A stretch of 64,000 nucleotides of DNA, from positions 98,383 through 162,382 of the forward strand of contig NZ_SMGQ01000015.1 of assembly GCF_004339095.1 (NCBI RefSeq), written 5' to 3'. Of the stretch, positions 52,340 to 61,234 are shown one piece after another. Positions within the stretch are counted from its first letter, which is position 1. The number at the start of each line of letters is the position of its first letter. The notes under the pieces were generated by a model, which did not search any database, was not told the origin of the DNA, and saw only the letters and a program-made list of their open reading frames with translations. Made by a program: the position numbers and the translations under genes. This DNA comes from Natranaerovirga hydrolytica (GTDB lineage Bacteria; Bacillota; Clostridia; Lachnospirales; DSM-24629).

Positions 52340-53294
52340 TATTATGATAGGCATTACTTTTTTTTGGCTCTTTAACACAATATTTGAAATAAAGTTTTTT
52401 GAAGGCGTTGGGTATTTTTTTGTAGATATATTGGATACTTTAGCGGAGCACTTAAGCAAATACAATGCTAAAAGATATATAGAACGAATAAAAAGAGAAA
52501 AAATTGTAAAAAGAAAAGAAAATATTTTTGCAAAATATAATAGGTTAGTGGAAGGATTAATTTTTGACTTTAATATGCCGTTTACACTTGAAAGTTTTAC
52601 TTCAATCATTTGTATTTTGTTTGCAGCCACTGTTTTAATCATTGTGTTATTCATGAGAAGTATTACCTTATCTTTTGTTATTTCAGTATCCATTTTTATT
52701 GGCATATTAACATACTTTGTAATGCAGTCAAAAGCTTTAAAAACAGAGAAACTAGAAGATATTATGGATGCTGAAGATTTGATTTGTCCCTTAGCAAGAG
52801 ATGGTGTATTGATCGCAATAAAAAAAGTTATGGAAAGTGATGAATACATTAGCCCAAATATAAGACCATACTTTAGACAATTTATAGATAATTGTGAAAA
52901 TAACGGATACTCCTTTAAGCAAGCAATTTTATTATTGAATAAACAGTTAGGACCAAAATTTGATAACTTTACCAAGAAAGCCATCGTATTTGAATACAAT
53001 GAAAGAAAAGGTATGGCAGATATTTTTCTAGACATCGTTGATGAAAACGCAGTCCTTAGAGAGATTAATAGTAAAAAAGAACGTATATTTAGAAAGATGA
53101 ACCGTGATTTTATTATGAAAACAGTCATTATTGCTTCTTTTTTTATATACGCATTGACAATAGAAGATTTTAGAGCATTTATGCTATTTAGCGATATAGG
53201 AAAAGGTATTAATACTATAATTATTAGTGCAATATGTATTAGCTTTGCGAAATGTCAAGCGTTACAAGGCGATTTAGGTTTTGGAGGTCATTAA
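52314..53294 (+). CDS. TadB-like membrane platform protein
   Basis: A 326-residue T2SF-type membrane protein. One helix at about 6-25, then a cytoplasmic region, a helix pair near 95-135, a cytoplasmic T2SF domain (GYSFKQAILLLNKQLGPKF, then EYNERKGMADIFLDIV) and C-terminal helices near 262-310. The layout matches TadB. AAAGGAGG within the cpaF end and an 8-9 bp spacer to ATG 52314. The next gene begins 1 bp after its stop. Identity from position after CpaF and topology is good; sequence conservation is low. Confidence 0.7.
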   Translation: MMNMELTISIMIGITFFWLFNTIFEIKFFEGVGYFFVDILDTLAEHLSKYNAKRYIERIKREKIVKRKENIFAKYNRLVEGLIFDFNMPFTLESFTSIICILFAATVLIIVLFMRSITLSFVISVSIFIGILTYFVMQSKALKTEKLEDIMDAEDLICPLARDGVLIAIKKVMESDEYISPNIRPYFRQFIDNCENNGYSFKQAILLLNKQLGPKFDNFTKKAIVFEYNERKGMADIFLDIVDENAVLREINSKKERIFRKMNRDFIMKTVIIASFFIYALTIEDFRAFMLFSDIGKGINTIIISAICISFAKCQALQGDLGFGGH

Positions 53295-53295
53295 A

Positions 53296-54177
53296 ATGGT
53301 AGTGATAGCTAAAATATTGGCTTTTATAGCTGTATTGTATTTAATAAAAGAATTATTATATCCCGTTTATAAACCTGTTAGTAAAAAACAAAAAAAGAAA
53401 GCTAGGCGTTATCAAAAAACAAAAGAATCTAACAAGCTTAAAAGTAAAATGAAAAACTACAAAAAGAGAATAGCTGAAAAGTACATAAAGAACTTATTAT
53501 CTAGTGGTGAAAAAGTAAGGTATAAAAAAATTATAGATAGATTAGATTTACCTATAAAACCTGAAGAAATCAGAGCAGAGCAAATTTTCTATTCATTTGT
53601 TGCGTTATTGCTTACTTTATTAATGCTTTCAGCAAATCCTTTATTAGGCTCAATAACAGGTATATTTATAGTATTAGGTTGGTTATATCCTGTAACAGAG
53701 CTAGAGAAAATAATTGAGGAAAAAAACAAAAATATATCTATTGATTTTCCTTCTTTTTATAGCATGGTTTATTACCAATACTCTAAATCAATTAATATAT
53801 TTTTGCCTGATGTCATTAAAGATTATATACCCAATGCCGCACCAGATATGGCTGAAGAATTAGGTGTGATGTTAGATAATATGGATTATGGCGAAGAATA
53901 TGCGCTGAAGCAATTAAAGAAAAGAATACCCATTCATTTTATCATAAAATTTTGTGACATTATGGAAACAAGATTAAAAGGCTATGACAATGTAAGTCAG
54001 ATGTCATACTTAAAAAATGAAATGGATCAATATAGGATTAGAGCATTAGAAGAAGAGTTAGAAAAAAGAGAAAGGAAAAATACAAGGCTACAATTAGTAC
54101 TCATTGTAGTATTGATTATATATATAATTTTTTATTACTTATTTACGATTTTAGAAGCACTTAAATTATTTCAATAA
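53296..54177 (+). CDS. TadC-like membrane platform protein
   Basis: A 293-residue protein, the usual partner of TadB: short N-terminal helix, a Lys/Arg-rich cytoplasmic stretch (KKQKKKARRYQKTKE), a helix pair near 92-125, a T2SF-like cytoplasmic domain (SKSINIFLPDVIKDYIPNAA, YGEEYALKQLKKRIPIHF) and a C-terminal helix (LVLIVVLIIYIIFYYLFTIL). ATG 53296 follows GGAGG; the in-frame TTG at 53281 overlaps the preceding gene and is not needed. Confidence 0.7.
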   Translation: MVVIAKILAFIAVLYLIKELLYPVYKPVSKKQKKKARRYQKTKESNKLKSKMKNYKKRIAEKYIKNLLSSGEKVRYKKIIDRLDLPIKPEEIRAEQIFYSFVALLLTLLMLSANPLLGSITGIFIVLGWLYPVTELEKIIEEKNKNISIDFPSFYSMVYYQYSKSINIFLPDVIKDYIPNAAPDMAEELGVMLDNMDYGEEYALKQLKKRIPIHFIIKFCDIMETRLKGYDNVSQMSYLKNEMDQYRIRALEEELEKRERKNTRLQLVLIVVLIIYIIFYYLFTILEALKLFQ

Positions 54178-54197
54178 TTCTAAAGGAGGAATTTATT

Positions 54198-54386
54198 ATG
54201 ACTAACAAAAGAAATACAATTATTAATAATGAGAGGGGAGATATAGGTATAAAACAAATCGCTATAACCGTAGCTGTCATTGTAGTGATTGGCTTAATAA
54301 TAGGTGTAGTAAGAAGCAATATGTCAACTTGGGTCAATGAAGTATGGAGATTATTTATGGATCAAATTGATAGCTTAATACGTTAA
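54198..54386 (+). CDS. Flp-pilin-sized small membrane protein
   Basis: A 62-residue peptide with a basic N terminus ending RG, then DIGIKQIAITVAVIVVIGLI as the start of one hydrophobic helix and a short amphipathic tail with two Trp. Its position after TadC and size match Flp pilins. If cleavage occurred after Gly14, the fifth mature residue would be Lys (Glu in true type IV pilins) and Gln sixth, so processing by a prepilin peptidase is doubtful. No such peptidase gene is visible. AAAGGAGG gives strong translation. It may be a structural subunit or a small membrane adaptor. Confidence 0.6.
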   Translation: MTNKRNTIINNERGDIGIKQIAITVAVIVVIGLIIGVVRSNMSTWVNEVWRLFMDQIDSLIR

Positions 54387-54398
54387 AGGTGGATTAAG

Positions 54399-54875
54399 AT
54401 GCAAGCTATTGCAAAAGCAATTTTAAAAACAATTATTGTAACAGTTTTTATTCTTTTATTTATGAATATGGTTTATTTTTTTCCTTGGTATATGACCATG
54501 ATAACTGAAACATTTCATATATCACAATTGGTTGCAAATGATAATTATTTAAAACAATCTTATTATGATGAATCATTAAATCGATTAAGAGAGCGTCCTA
54601 TTTTTAGAGAGAGAAAATACGATATTGAAATAATCGTTTTAAATGAAAGTGGTAGTAGAGCTGTTGGATATGATGACGAGAGCCTTTATGAATATTCTAC
54701 AGATTTTTCAAAGCCCTATAGGCAAAGAGGTAGCCCTATAACCGTTGAAATAAAAGCGAACTATCCACTTTCATTAACTTTGTGGGGAAATAGAATAGAA
54801 GGCATAGACATTCCTGCTTCTTTTTCCTTAACAACTTTTGGTCTAAAGCATTATAAAGATCTTGAATACAATTAA
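54399..54875 (+). CDS. TadE/F-like single-pass membrane protein (first)
   Basis: A 158-residue protein with one N-terminal helix (AILKTIIVTVFILLFMNMVYF) and an extracellular domain that reads YDIEIIVLNESGSRAVGYDD and PITVEIKANYPLSLTLWG, ending in a strand-rich tail. This type of helix-plus-beta domain sits at the place of TadE pseudopilins. There is no GxxxxE prepilin site. AGGTGG precedes the ATG, 12 bp after the Flp-sized gene. Assignment rests on position and topology. Confidence 0.55.
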   Translation: MQAIAKAILKTIIVTVFILLFMNMVYFFPWYMTMITETFHISQLVANDNYLKQSYYDESLNRLRERPIFRERKYDIEIIVLNESGSRAVGYDDESLYEYSTDFSKPYRQRGSPITVEIKANYPLSLTLWGNRIEGIDIPASFSLTTFGLKHYKDLEYN

Positions 54876-54891
54876 GTTGGGATGAAATGTA

Positions 54892-55386
54892 TTGAAAAGT
54901 ATAGCCATTGGTTTATTAACAGTAATATTAGCAGTGATAATAATTGAACCATTAGTGGAAGTTGCAAATGTGATGAGAGAAAAAATAACAATAAGTTCAG
55001 CAATATCTAACGCATTAAAAGCAGCCAACAATAGAAGTTTAGAAATAACCAGTTTGCGTGATAGAGATGTAACCTTAGATGAAAGTTTGTATGTAGAGTA
55101 TTTTGCAGAGGCATTTGAAGACGCCCTGAATTTAAGTCACTTGGAAACAAAAGACAATCATTTGCTCTTTCGTTCTAATGATGGTCAATACAATGATTTT
55201 GCGGTGACTATAAACATACAAACTCAAAGTGAATTAGAAACCGATCAATTGATAACAAAAATTAATATTAGGGCGGTATCTGAATATAACTTTAAAACAA
55301 AACGTTTGAAAATGCTTGGTGGGTCAATTCATAATTCATATGAATTGGTTACTGAGCGAATAAGTTTACTAAAATTAAGAAATTAG
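54892..55386 (+). CDS. TadE/F-like single-pass membrane protein (second)
   Basis: A 164-residue protein with an N-terminal helix (SIAIGLLTVILAVIIIEPLVEVANV) containing a Glu within the hydrophobic stretch, as pseudopilins do, followed by ISSAISNALKAANNRSLE and a soluble domain (DFAVTINIQTQSELETDQ). This resembles TadE/TadG-like minor proteins. TTG start at 54892 with GGGATG upstream. The next gene, YukD-like, begins 22 bp later, where the locus turns from Tad-like to type VII components. Confidence 0.55.
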   Translation: MKSIAIGLLTVILAVIIIEPLVEVANVMREKITISSAISNALKAANNRSLEITSLRDRDVTLDESLYVEYFAEAFEDALNLSHLETKDNHLLFRSNDGQYNDFAVTINIQTQSELETDQLITKINIRAVSEYNFKTKRLKMLGGSIHNSYELVTERISLLKLRN

Positions 55387-55408
55387 GGAAATGAAAGGAT
55401 TCAATACA

Positions 55409-55639
55409 ATGGATTATATTATGATTACTTTTCAAATGAATAATCTAACTGAGGATATAAAAGTACCTACATTTGTAAAAATTGAGGAGTTATTAGAATT
55501 AATAAGTAAAGCCTTAGATATAAACTGTAATACAAACAGTAGAGTTCAAGTGGAACCTATGGGTAGAATTTTAGAAAACAATAAAACCCTTCTAGAAGAA
55601 ATGGTAACGCAAGGTTCAAAATTAACTTTAGTATATTAA
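55409..55639 (+). CDS. YukD/EsaB ubiquitin-like type VII secretion protein
   Basis: A 76-residue beta-grasp protein. [20 protein letters not shown], the helix [12 protein letters not shown] and the end [24 protein letters not shown] are the YukD pattern (ubiquitin-like without the C-terminal Gly-Gly). EsaB/YukD is a small cytoplasmic subunit of Firmicute type VII systems. ATG 55409 is preferred over the in-frame ATG at 55391 because AAAGGA then sits 9 bp upstream. Confidence 0.85.
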
Positions 55640-55679
55640 AAGTAAAAGCAGGGATGTAAAGGGTCATAAGGAGGACAAG

Positions 55680-56486
55680 ATGGATTCTAACAGTATAAAT
55701 GGTAATCTTATTTTAGCCGTAGAGGATAGCATTATTATTAATAACTTAAGCCAAAGCAATACAATTCTCTTAAATAATAATGAAGTGGTTTGTGAGATAG
55801 ATGCCCTTATGTGGTTTATGAATGATAGGGATCATTTTATTTATTATAGCGATCAAAAAAAAGATAATTTTCTCTGCAAATATAACCTATTAACTCAGGA
55901 AGAAACAGTTGTAGTAGAGACCCCTTGTTACGGATTGACTCACGACGAAGAATATTTATATTACATCAATGAAAAAGATGGTAAGGGTTATAGATGTTTA
56001 GTGAATGGTAAAAGTAAAACGAAGATAATAGATGAACAGATTATGAGCTTTATCATAATAGAAAATAGTATTTTTTATGCATCCCAAAAAGGTGTTATAA
56101 AGTGTGATAAAGAGGGACTGAAAAAAGAAAAAGTATTGGATACTCAAACAAATTGCATGGTTTTATTAAAAGACAAATTAATATTTAATGACATCAAATT
56201 AAACAATAGCTTATCCATTTTAGATTTAGAAAGTCAAGACGTTACGAATATTTCAAGTATCATACCATCAAGTATAAACACAGATGGAGAGTCCATTTAC
56301 TGCACCAATGCACTTAATAATAATAATTTATATAAAATGAACCTAGAGGATCATACCACTATAAGAATATGTGGAGAAAATGTGAATGATTTACACATTT
56401 TAAATGACGATATATACTTTCGTGTTCAAAAAGAATGGTACACAATGCCTCTTGCAGGGGGACAGTATAAAAAGGTAATGGGGTGA
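55680..56486 (+). CDS. DUF5050-like beta-propeller protein
   Basis: A 268-residue protein of repeated short strands of the type [46 protein letters not shown] and [14 protein letters not shown], a DUF5050/WD-like propeller. No signal peptide or membrane helix, so it is expected in the cytoplasm. It ends 4 bp before the EssC-like gene and so is coupled to it. It occupies the region where other Firmicute type VII loci have essA/essB; whether it replaces a cytoplasmic scaffold function is inference. Confidence 0.65.
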
Positions 56487-56490
56487 CAGA

Positions 56491-59400
56491 ATGATTAAGG
56501 AATTTAGTAGACAACCGAGATTTCTAGCAGAAATACCTTCAGGAAAAATAGAAGTACCAAATCCGCCAAATGCGTATAGTAAACCCGAAATATCTTGGTT
56601 TACATTACTAGCACCACCAGGCGTTATGTTAATTATTACCATATTAATTGCAATGACGTATCAATCTATGTTTATGATGCTTTCTATTGCTACAACAATA
56701 ATGACTTTAATCGTGTCATTATCTAATGCAACAAAACAAATTAGAAGCTATAAAAAAAAGGTAAAAGAAAGAGAAGAGAAATATTTGCAGTTTATTGCAG
56801 ACACAAGAAATGAACTGAACATTGCAAAGCAACAACAAATACAAAGCATGAAAGAAATGAACCCAGAACCAGTAGAATGTATTAACAGGATGATACAAGT
56901 CCATAACAAACTTTGGGAAAGGACACCTGCTTATAATGATTTTTTAGCCTTAAGAATTGGTGTTGGAAGTGTGCCTTTAAATATGGAGATAGCCTATACA
57001 AAACAAGCGATAATAATGGAAAATGATCCATTGCTTATGGAACCTCAGAGACTCGCATTAGAGTTTCAAAAGATAAATAATGTTCCTATTTTGGTTAATT
57101 TAATAGAATCAGAAATCTGTGGTGTTGCAGGAGAAAAAGAAAAAACAGTGGACATTATAAAGCTAATGCTTATTCAACTAATAACCCATCATGGTTATGA
57201 TGATGTTAAAATAGTTGTTTTATCATCAGAGGAGGAGCTACAACAGTGGAATTGGCTGAAATTTTTACCTCATATATGGAGTGAAGACTTTAGCACGAGA
57301 TATTTATTATGTGGAAAAGCAATCGCTCATCAAACACTTGCTAATCTAGAAAATATATTAAAACAAAGAGAAAAAAACAATATGGAACGAATGGCTTTAC
57401 CTCATTATGTATTTATTATAGAAGATCCTAGTTTGCTAGAAAATGAACAAATAAGCAAGTATTTATATAATGGTCAGTCAAATCTTGGCGTATCTTCTAT
57501 ATTTATGGCGCCTAATGCAGCCTATTTGCCAATGAATTGTAGAAGCATAATATCGTTTCAAGGTAAAGGCGTAGAGATAGCAGATAGAGTGACTGGAGAA
57601 AAGAATATTTTTACGATAGATACAATAGAAGATACTAATTTAGATGTAGCGTCAAGAACATTAGCATCTTTAAGAATAAAAAATACAAGTTCTAACTTTA
57701 CATTGCCAAAATCTATAACCTTATTTGAAATGATAAAAAGCAAGAAAATTTCTGACTGCAATGTAATCAATAAATGGCATAACAATAAGACGTACAAAGG
57801 ATTAAGTGTTCCAATAGGTGCTAAGGCAGGTGGGTCCCTATTTCACTTAGATATGCATGAAACAGGCTGCGGTCCACATGGTTTGGTTGCAGGGACAACA
57901 GGATCAGGAAAGAGTGAATTGTTACAAACAATTATTATTTCATTGGCAATTAATTATCACCCTCATGATGTGGTTTTTGTATTAATAGATTACAAAGGTG
58001 GAGGTATGGCAGATGTTTTTAAAGGAATGCCTCATTTAGTTGGAACCATAACAAATTTAGGTGGCAACCAAACCACAAGAGCACTATTATCTATTAAAAG
58101 TGAACTATTAAGAAGACAAAGAATTTTTTCTGAATATGAAGTGAATAACATAGATAAATATCAAAAGTTATATCATAACAACAAAGACGGTAAAAAGATG
58201 CCAGCCATACCGCATTTAATTATGATTGCAGATGAATTTGCAGAACTTAAACAAGATCAACCTGAATTTATGAAAGAATTGGTTAGTACAGCAAGAGTAG
58301 GTAGAAGTTTAGGTGTCCATTTAATACTAGCCACTCAAAAACCAGCTGGTGTAGTAGATGAACAAATATGGAGTAATTCAAAATTTAAAATATGTCTAAA
58401 GGTTCAAGATGAAACAGACAGTAAAGATGTTATAAAAAGACCAGATGCAGCTATGATAAAAGAACCAGGTAGAGCATATATACAAGTAGGAAATGACGAA
58501 ATTTTTGAATTGTTTCAATCGGCCTATTCTGGTGCAGATTATGATCCAGATGGGGACAAGAAAAAAGATCAGAAAACAACTAAAAGAATATATAAAATTG
58601 GGCTTAATGGAAAGTCAGAGCAAATATATCCTTTAGAAGAAGAAAAAAACATAACAAATGAACAACCGACCCAACTTAAAACAATGGTAGATCATATCAA
58701 ATTATCTGCAGAGAACAATAAAATAGAAGCTTTAGATGGCCCTTGGTTGCCACCTTTAAAAGATATTATTTACTTTGATACATTATTTGAAAAACCAGGC
58801 AAAAAAGATAAAAACAAAAGTATATTAAGTATTCCAATTGGTATATTAGATGATCCTAGGCAACAAAGGCAAGAACCCCTGGAAATTGATTTTTCTAAAG
58901 AATGTAACCTGTTTATATATGGTTCGCCAGGAACAGGAAAAACATATCTGTTAAAAACAATATGTTTGTCTTTGGCTCATGTGTATACACCATTAGAGGT
59001 TAATATCTATATTATGGATTTTGGTGGAACCTCTCTAAAAATCTTTGAAAAACTACCTCATTGTGGTGGGGTGATGACATTAGAACAAGAAAGTAAAATC
59101 AATCAATTTATGCTTTTTATATTCCGAATGATTGAAGAGAGAAAAGAACTTTTTGAACAAGCAGGATGTGATAGTTTTATAAGCTATAGAGCTTCAGGAA
59201 ACAACTTGCCTAGCCTTATTATTTTAATTGATAATTACTTTGCATTATCAGAAACTTATGAAGAAATAGATGAACAGATGGTTGTATTATCTAGAGAAGG
59301 GGTTAAGTATGGCATTTTCCTAGTAGCGACAGCAAGCAATGCATCCTTAATACGATATAAATTAACGGTTAATTTCAAGATGGCAATAGCATATCAATTA

Positions 59401-60321
59401 GTAGAAAAAGGAGAATATGATGGTGTGGTGGGAAGAAGAGAAGGGTTAGAACCTACTAATCTTCCAGGGAGAGGCTTAATAAGATCAAAGCCACCACTTG
59501 AGTTCCAAACTATGCTACCGGAATATAAGGAATACAGTACAGAAGAAATTATAGAATGGATATCAAATGAAGAAAAAAATAAAGCCACACCAATACCTAT
59601 TATGCCATCAAAAGTAGATATATTTAAAATTAATGAAAAACAGGATCATTTAGCCATAGGTCTTAACAACACAGATTTGCAACCAGCTACTTTAGATTTA
59701 TATCTACACCCTGTCATAATGGTTGCTGGAGAACCTATGTCAGGAAAAAGTACTATTCTGAACTCTTGGATAAAAATCATGAAAGAATCAGAAGTTTATA
59801 TAATAGATTCAGTTGGTATGGGCTTATTAGATAGTATGAGATTGACCAATGTAAAAGATGTATTAGAAATGAAAGAAAATTTTATAGAAGAAATACAAGA
59901 CATATTAGACACAAGAAGAAAACAACTTATAGACATTAGAAAAGAAAATGGTAATATCAATCATTTAATTAGATCATGGAAGCAAATTATTATTTTAATT
60001 GATAAATTAAGTGAACTAACCAATAGTGATAATTATCCACTAAAGGAATTTCTAGAAAAAATAGTGAAAGAAGAACATGGTATGAAAGTCGCAATTATAG
60101 CGTCAGACAATACTTCAGAATTAGTCAATAATTGGGACTCATTAGCAAAAACAATCAGAAACCAACAAACAGGAATCTTGATTGGAAATATTAAAGATCA
60201 AGATTTATACACATTAAGAGTGCCATATACATTCAAAGAAAAAGAAATGGAGATAGGCGATGGTTACTTTATTAATAAAAACAGATACACAGGAATTAGA
60301 TTTGCAAGATTATATCACTAA
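56491..60321 (+). CDS. EssC-like FtsK/SpoIIIE ATPase, motor of type VII secretion
   Basis: A 1276-residue type VII translocase. Two adjacent transmembrane helices near 37-72 are followed by a cytoplasmic coiled segment and three FtsK/SpoIIIE ATPase domains. Walker A loops: GTTGSGKS (468-475), GSPGTGKT (811-818) and GEPMSGKS (1080-1087). D1 has a full active site with LIMIADEFAEL; D2 and D3 have weaker Walker B strands (LIILIDNYFAL, IIILIDKLSEL). Typical EssC of about 1480 residues has two N-terminal FHA domains; here only about 36 residues precede the first helix, so FHA domains are absent. GGGGTGA ribosome site. Followed by WXG100 genes. Confidence 0.93.
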   Translation: MIKEFSRQPRFLAEIPSGKIEVPNPPNAYSKPEISWFTLLAPPGVMLIITILIAMTYQSMFMMLSIATTIMTLIVSLSNATKQIRSYKKKVKEREEKYLQFIADTRNELNIAKQQQIQSMKEMNPEPVECINRMIQVHNKLWERTPAYNDFLALRIGVGSVPLNMEIAYTKQAIIMENDPLLMEPQRLALEFQKINNVPILVNLIESEICGVAGEKEKTVDIIKLMLIQLITHHGYDDVKIVVLSSEEELQQWNWLKFLPHIWSEDFSTRYLLCGKAIAHQTLANLENILKQREKNNMERMALPHYVFIIEDPSLLENEQISKYLYNGQSNLGVSSIFMAPNAAYLPMNCRSIISFQGKGVEIADRVTGEKNIFTIDTIEDTNLDVASRTLASLRIKNTSSNFTLPKSITLFEMIKSKKISDCNVINKWHNNKTYKGLSVPIGAKAGGSLFHLDMHETGCGPHGLVAGTTGSGKSELLQTIIISLAINYHPHDVVFVLIDYKGGGMADVFKGMPHLVGTITNLGGNQTTRALLSIKSELLRRQRIFSEYEVNNIDKYQKLYHNNKDGKKMPAIPHLIMIADEFAELKQDQPEFMKELVSTARVGRSLGVHLILATQKPAGVVDEQIWSNSKFKICLKVQDETDSKDVIKRPDAAMIKEPGRAYIQVGNDEIFELFQSAYSGADYDPDGDKKKDQKTTKRIYKIGLNGKSEQIYPLEEEKNITNEQPTQLKTMVDHIKLSAENNKIEALDGPWLPPLKDIIYFDTLFEKPGKKDKNKSILSIPIGILDDPRQQRQEPLEIDFSKECNLFIYGSPGTGKTYLLKTICLSLAHVYTPLEVNIYIMDFGGTSLKIFEKLPHCGGVMTLEQESKINQFMLFIFRMIEERKELFEQAGCDSFISYRASGNNLPSLIILIDNYFALSETYEEIDEQMVVLSREGVKYGIFLVATASNASLIRYKLTVNFKMAIAYQLVEKGEYDGVVGRREGLEPTNLPGRGLIRSKPPLEFQTMLPEYKEYSTEEIIEWISNEEKNKATPIPIMPSKVDIFKINEKQDHLAIGLNNTDLQPATLDLYLHPVIMVAGEPMSGKSTILNSWIKIMKESEVYIIDSVGMGLLDSMRLTNVKDVLEMKENFIEEIQDILDTRRKQLIDIRKENGNINHLIRSWKQIIILIDKLSELTNSDNYPLKEFLEKIVKEEHGMKVAIIASDNTSELVNNWDSLAKTIRNQQTGILIGNIKDQDLYTLRVPYTFKEKEMEIGDGYFINKNRYTGIRFARLYH

Positions 60322-60395
60322 ATAGTTAATTAGTCTAATCCTTATAGGGGTATAGATTGGTTATATAGATACAAAAGAAAAAAGGGGGTGGAAAT

Positions 60396-60686
60396 ATGTC
60401 AAATATTGCATTTAGTCCAGAACAAGCAGAAGCAGCAGCAGTAAAAATTGGTCAAAAAGGTCAAGAAGTGGATAATACACTTAAACAACTAAAAAATGAG
60501 ATTCATGGAACAAGATCTTGGTGGCAAGGGCAATCAGCAGACGCTTTTATTGGCGAATTCGATAGTTTACAACCTAATCTACAAAAACTAGTTGAATGTG
60601 TAGAAGGTATAAGTAAACAATTAAAACAAGTTGCTGATATAAAAAGAAGAAGCGAACAAGAAATGGCAAATCAATTACGCCGTTAA
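60396..60686 (+). CDS. WXG100-family (EsxA-like) secreted protein
   Basis: A 96-residue helical-hairpin protein with the turn motif SWWQGQSADAF (W-x-G as WQG) at the centre and long charged helices on either side. This is the standard size and arrangement of type VII substrates. AAAGGGGGTGG gives a strong ribosome site, consistent with high-level expression. A classical C-terminal YxxxD/E signal is not obvious: the tail is QLRR. Confidence 0.93.
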   Translation: MSNIAFSPEQAEAAAVKIGQKGQEVDNTLKQLKNEIHGTRSWWQGQSADAFIGEFDSLQPNLQKLVECVEGISKQLKQVADIKRRSEQEMANQLRR

Positions 60687-60705
60687 ACAATTTGTGTAAA
60701 CTCAG

Positions 60706-60756
60706 GAGATAGTATTTACTCATTCTTATGGATATCCATAAGAATGAGTGAATCTC
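60706..60756. repeat. Long perfect palindrome between the two WXG100 genes
   Basis: A 32-nt palindrome at 60718-60749 has 16-base arms, ACTCATTCTTATGGAT and ATCCATAAGAATGAGT. Flanking GAGAT (60706-60710) and ATCTC (60752-60756) can extend the stem. No T-run follows on the plus strand, so it looks more like an mRNA-stabilising or processing hairpin after the first gene than a terminator. Confidence 0.75.
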
Positions 60757-60863
60757 TTGTTTCATTAGCATATACATTTTTATGTTATAAAGACAAAGGT
60801 TTTATGTCATAAAAATATATATGCCAATAGTAAATAAAAATTTGAGCAAAGGAGGGGATAAAG

Positions 60864-61160
60864 ATGATTAACATAACAAGGGTAAATTCTAAAATATCAA
60901 GTTCAATTTTTGAAGTAAATAGAAATAAAAATGCTGTTAATCAAGCAGTAAGAACCACTAGTAATTGGTGGCAAGGCGAATCAGGCAATGCTGCAAGAGC
61001 ATACCATCAAGAAATTAATAACAAATTGGATCATCTGATTACTAAGTTATATAGGTTGCAAAATTATCCAAGTCGGATTAAAAACAGTATAGATAAAGCA
61101 GATAGGGAAAGAGCAAGCAAACAAAGACCTTTACAAAATAGAATTATAAACGTTCCATAA
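60864..61160 (+). CDS. Second WXG100-like protein
   Basis: A 98-residue protein with the central SNWWQGESGNAARAY turn and charged helices, clearly related to the first WXG100 protein in the turn but different elsewhere. The C terminus (KQRPLQNRIINVP) is basic and proline-containing rather than helical. AAAGGAGGGG before the ATG. It may form a heterodimer with the first protein or with the next gene product, as in EsxA/EsxB-type pairs; inference. Confidence 0.85.
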   Translation: MINITRVNSKISSSIFEVNRNKNAVNQAVRTTSNWWQGESGNAARAYHQEINNKLDHLITKLYRLQNYPSRIKNSIDKADRERASKQRPLQNRIINVP

Positions 61161-61234
61161 AATCAATACTTAATAAAAGATTAAACGAACAAGTCAAATG
61201 ATGATCGTTATTAAAAGAAGGAAGTGAGGGGAAA

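Noticed and set aside
52286..53128. 280-codon minus-strand open frame opposite the TadB-like gene
   Set aside because: It is an antisense shadow: it is Ile/Ser/Leu/Phe-rich without domains, has no ribosome site, and the plus-strand frame has clear T2SF topology and tight operon spacing.
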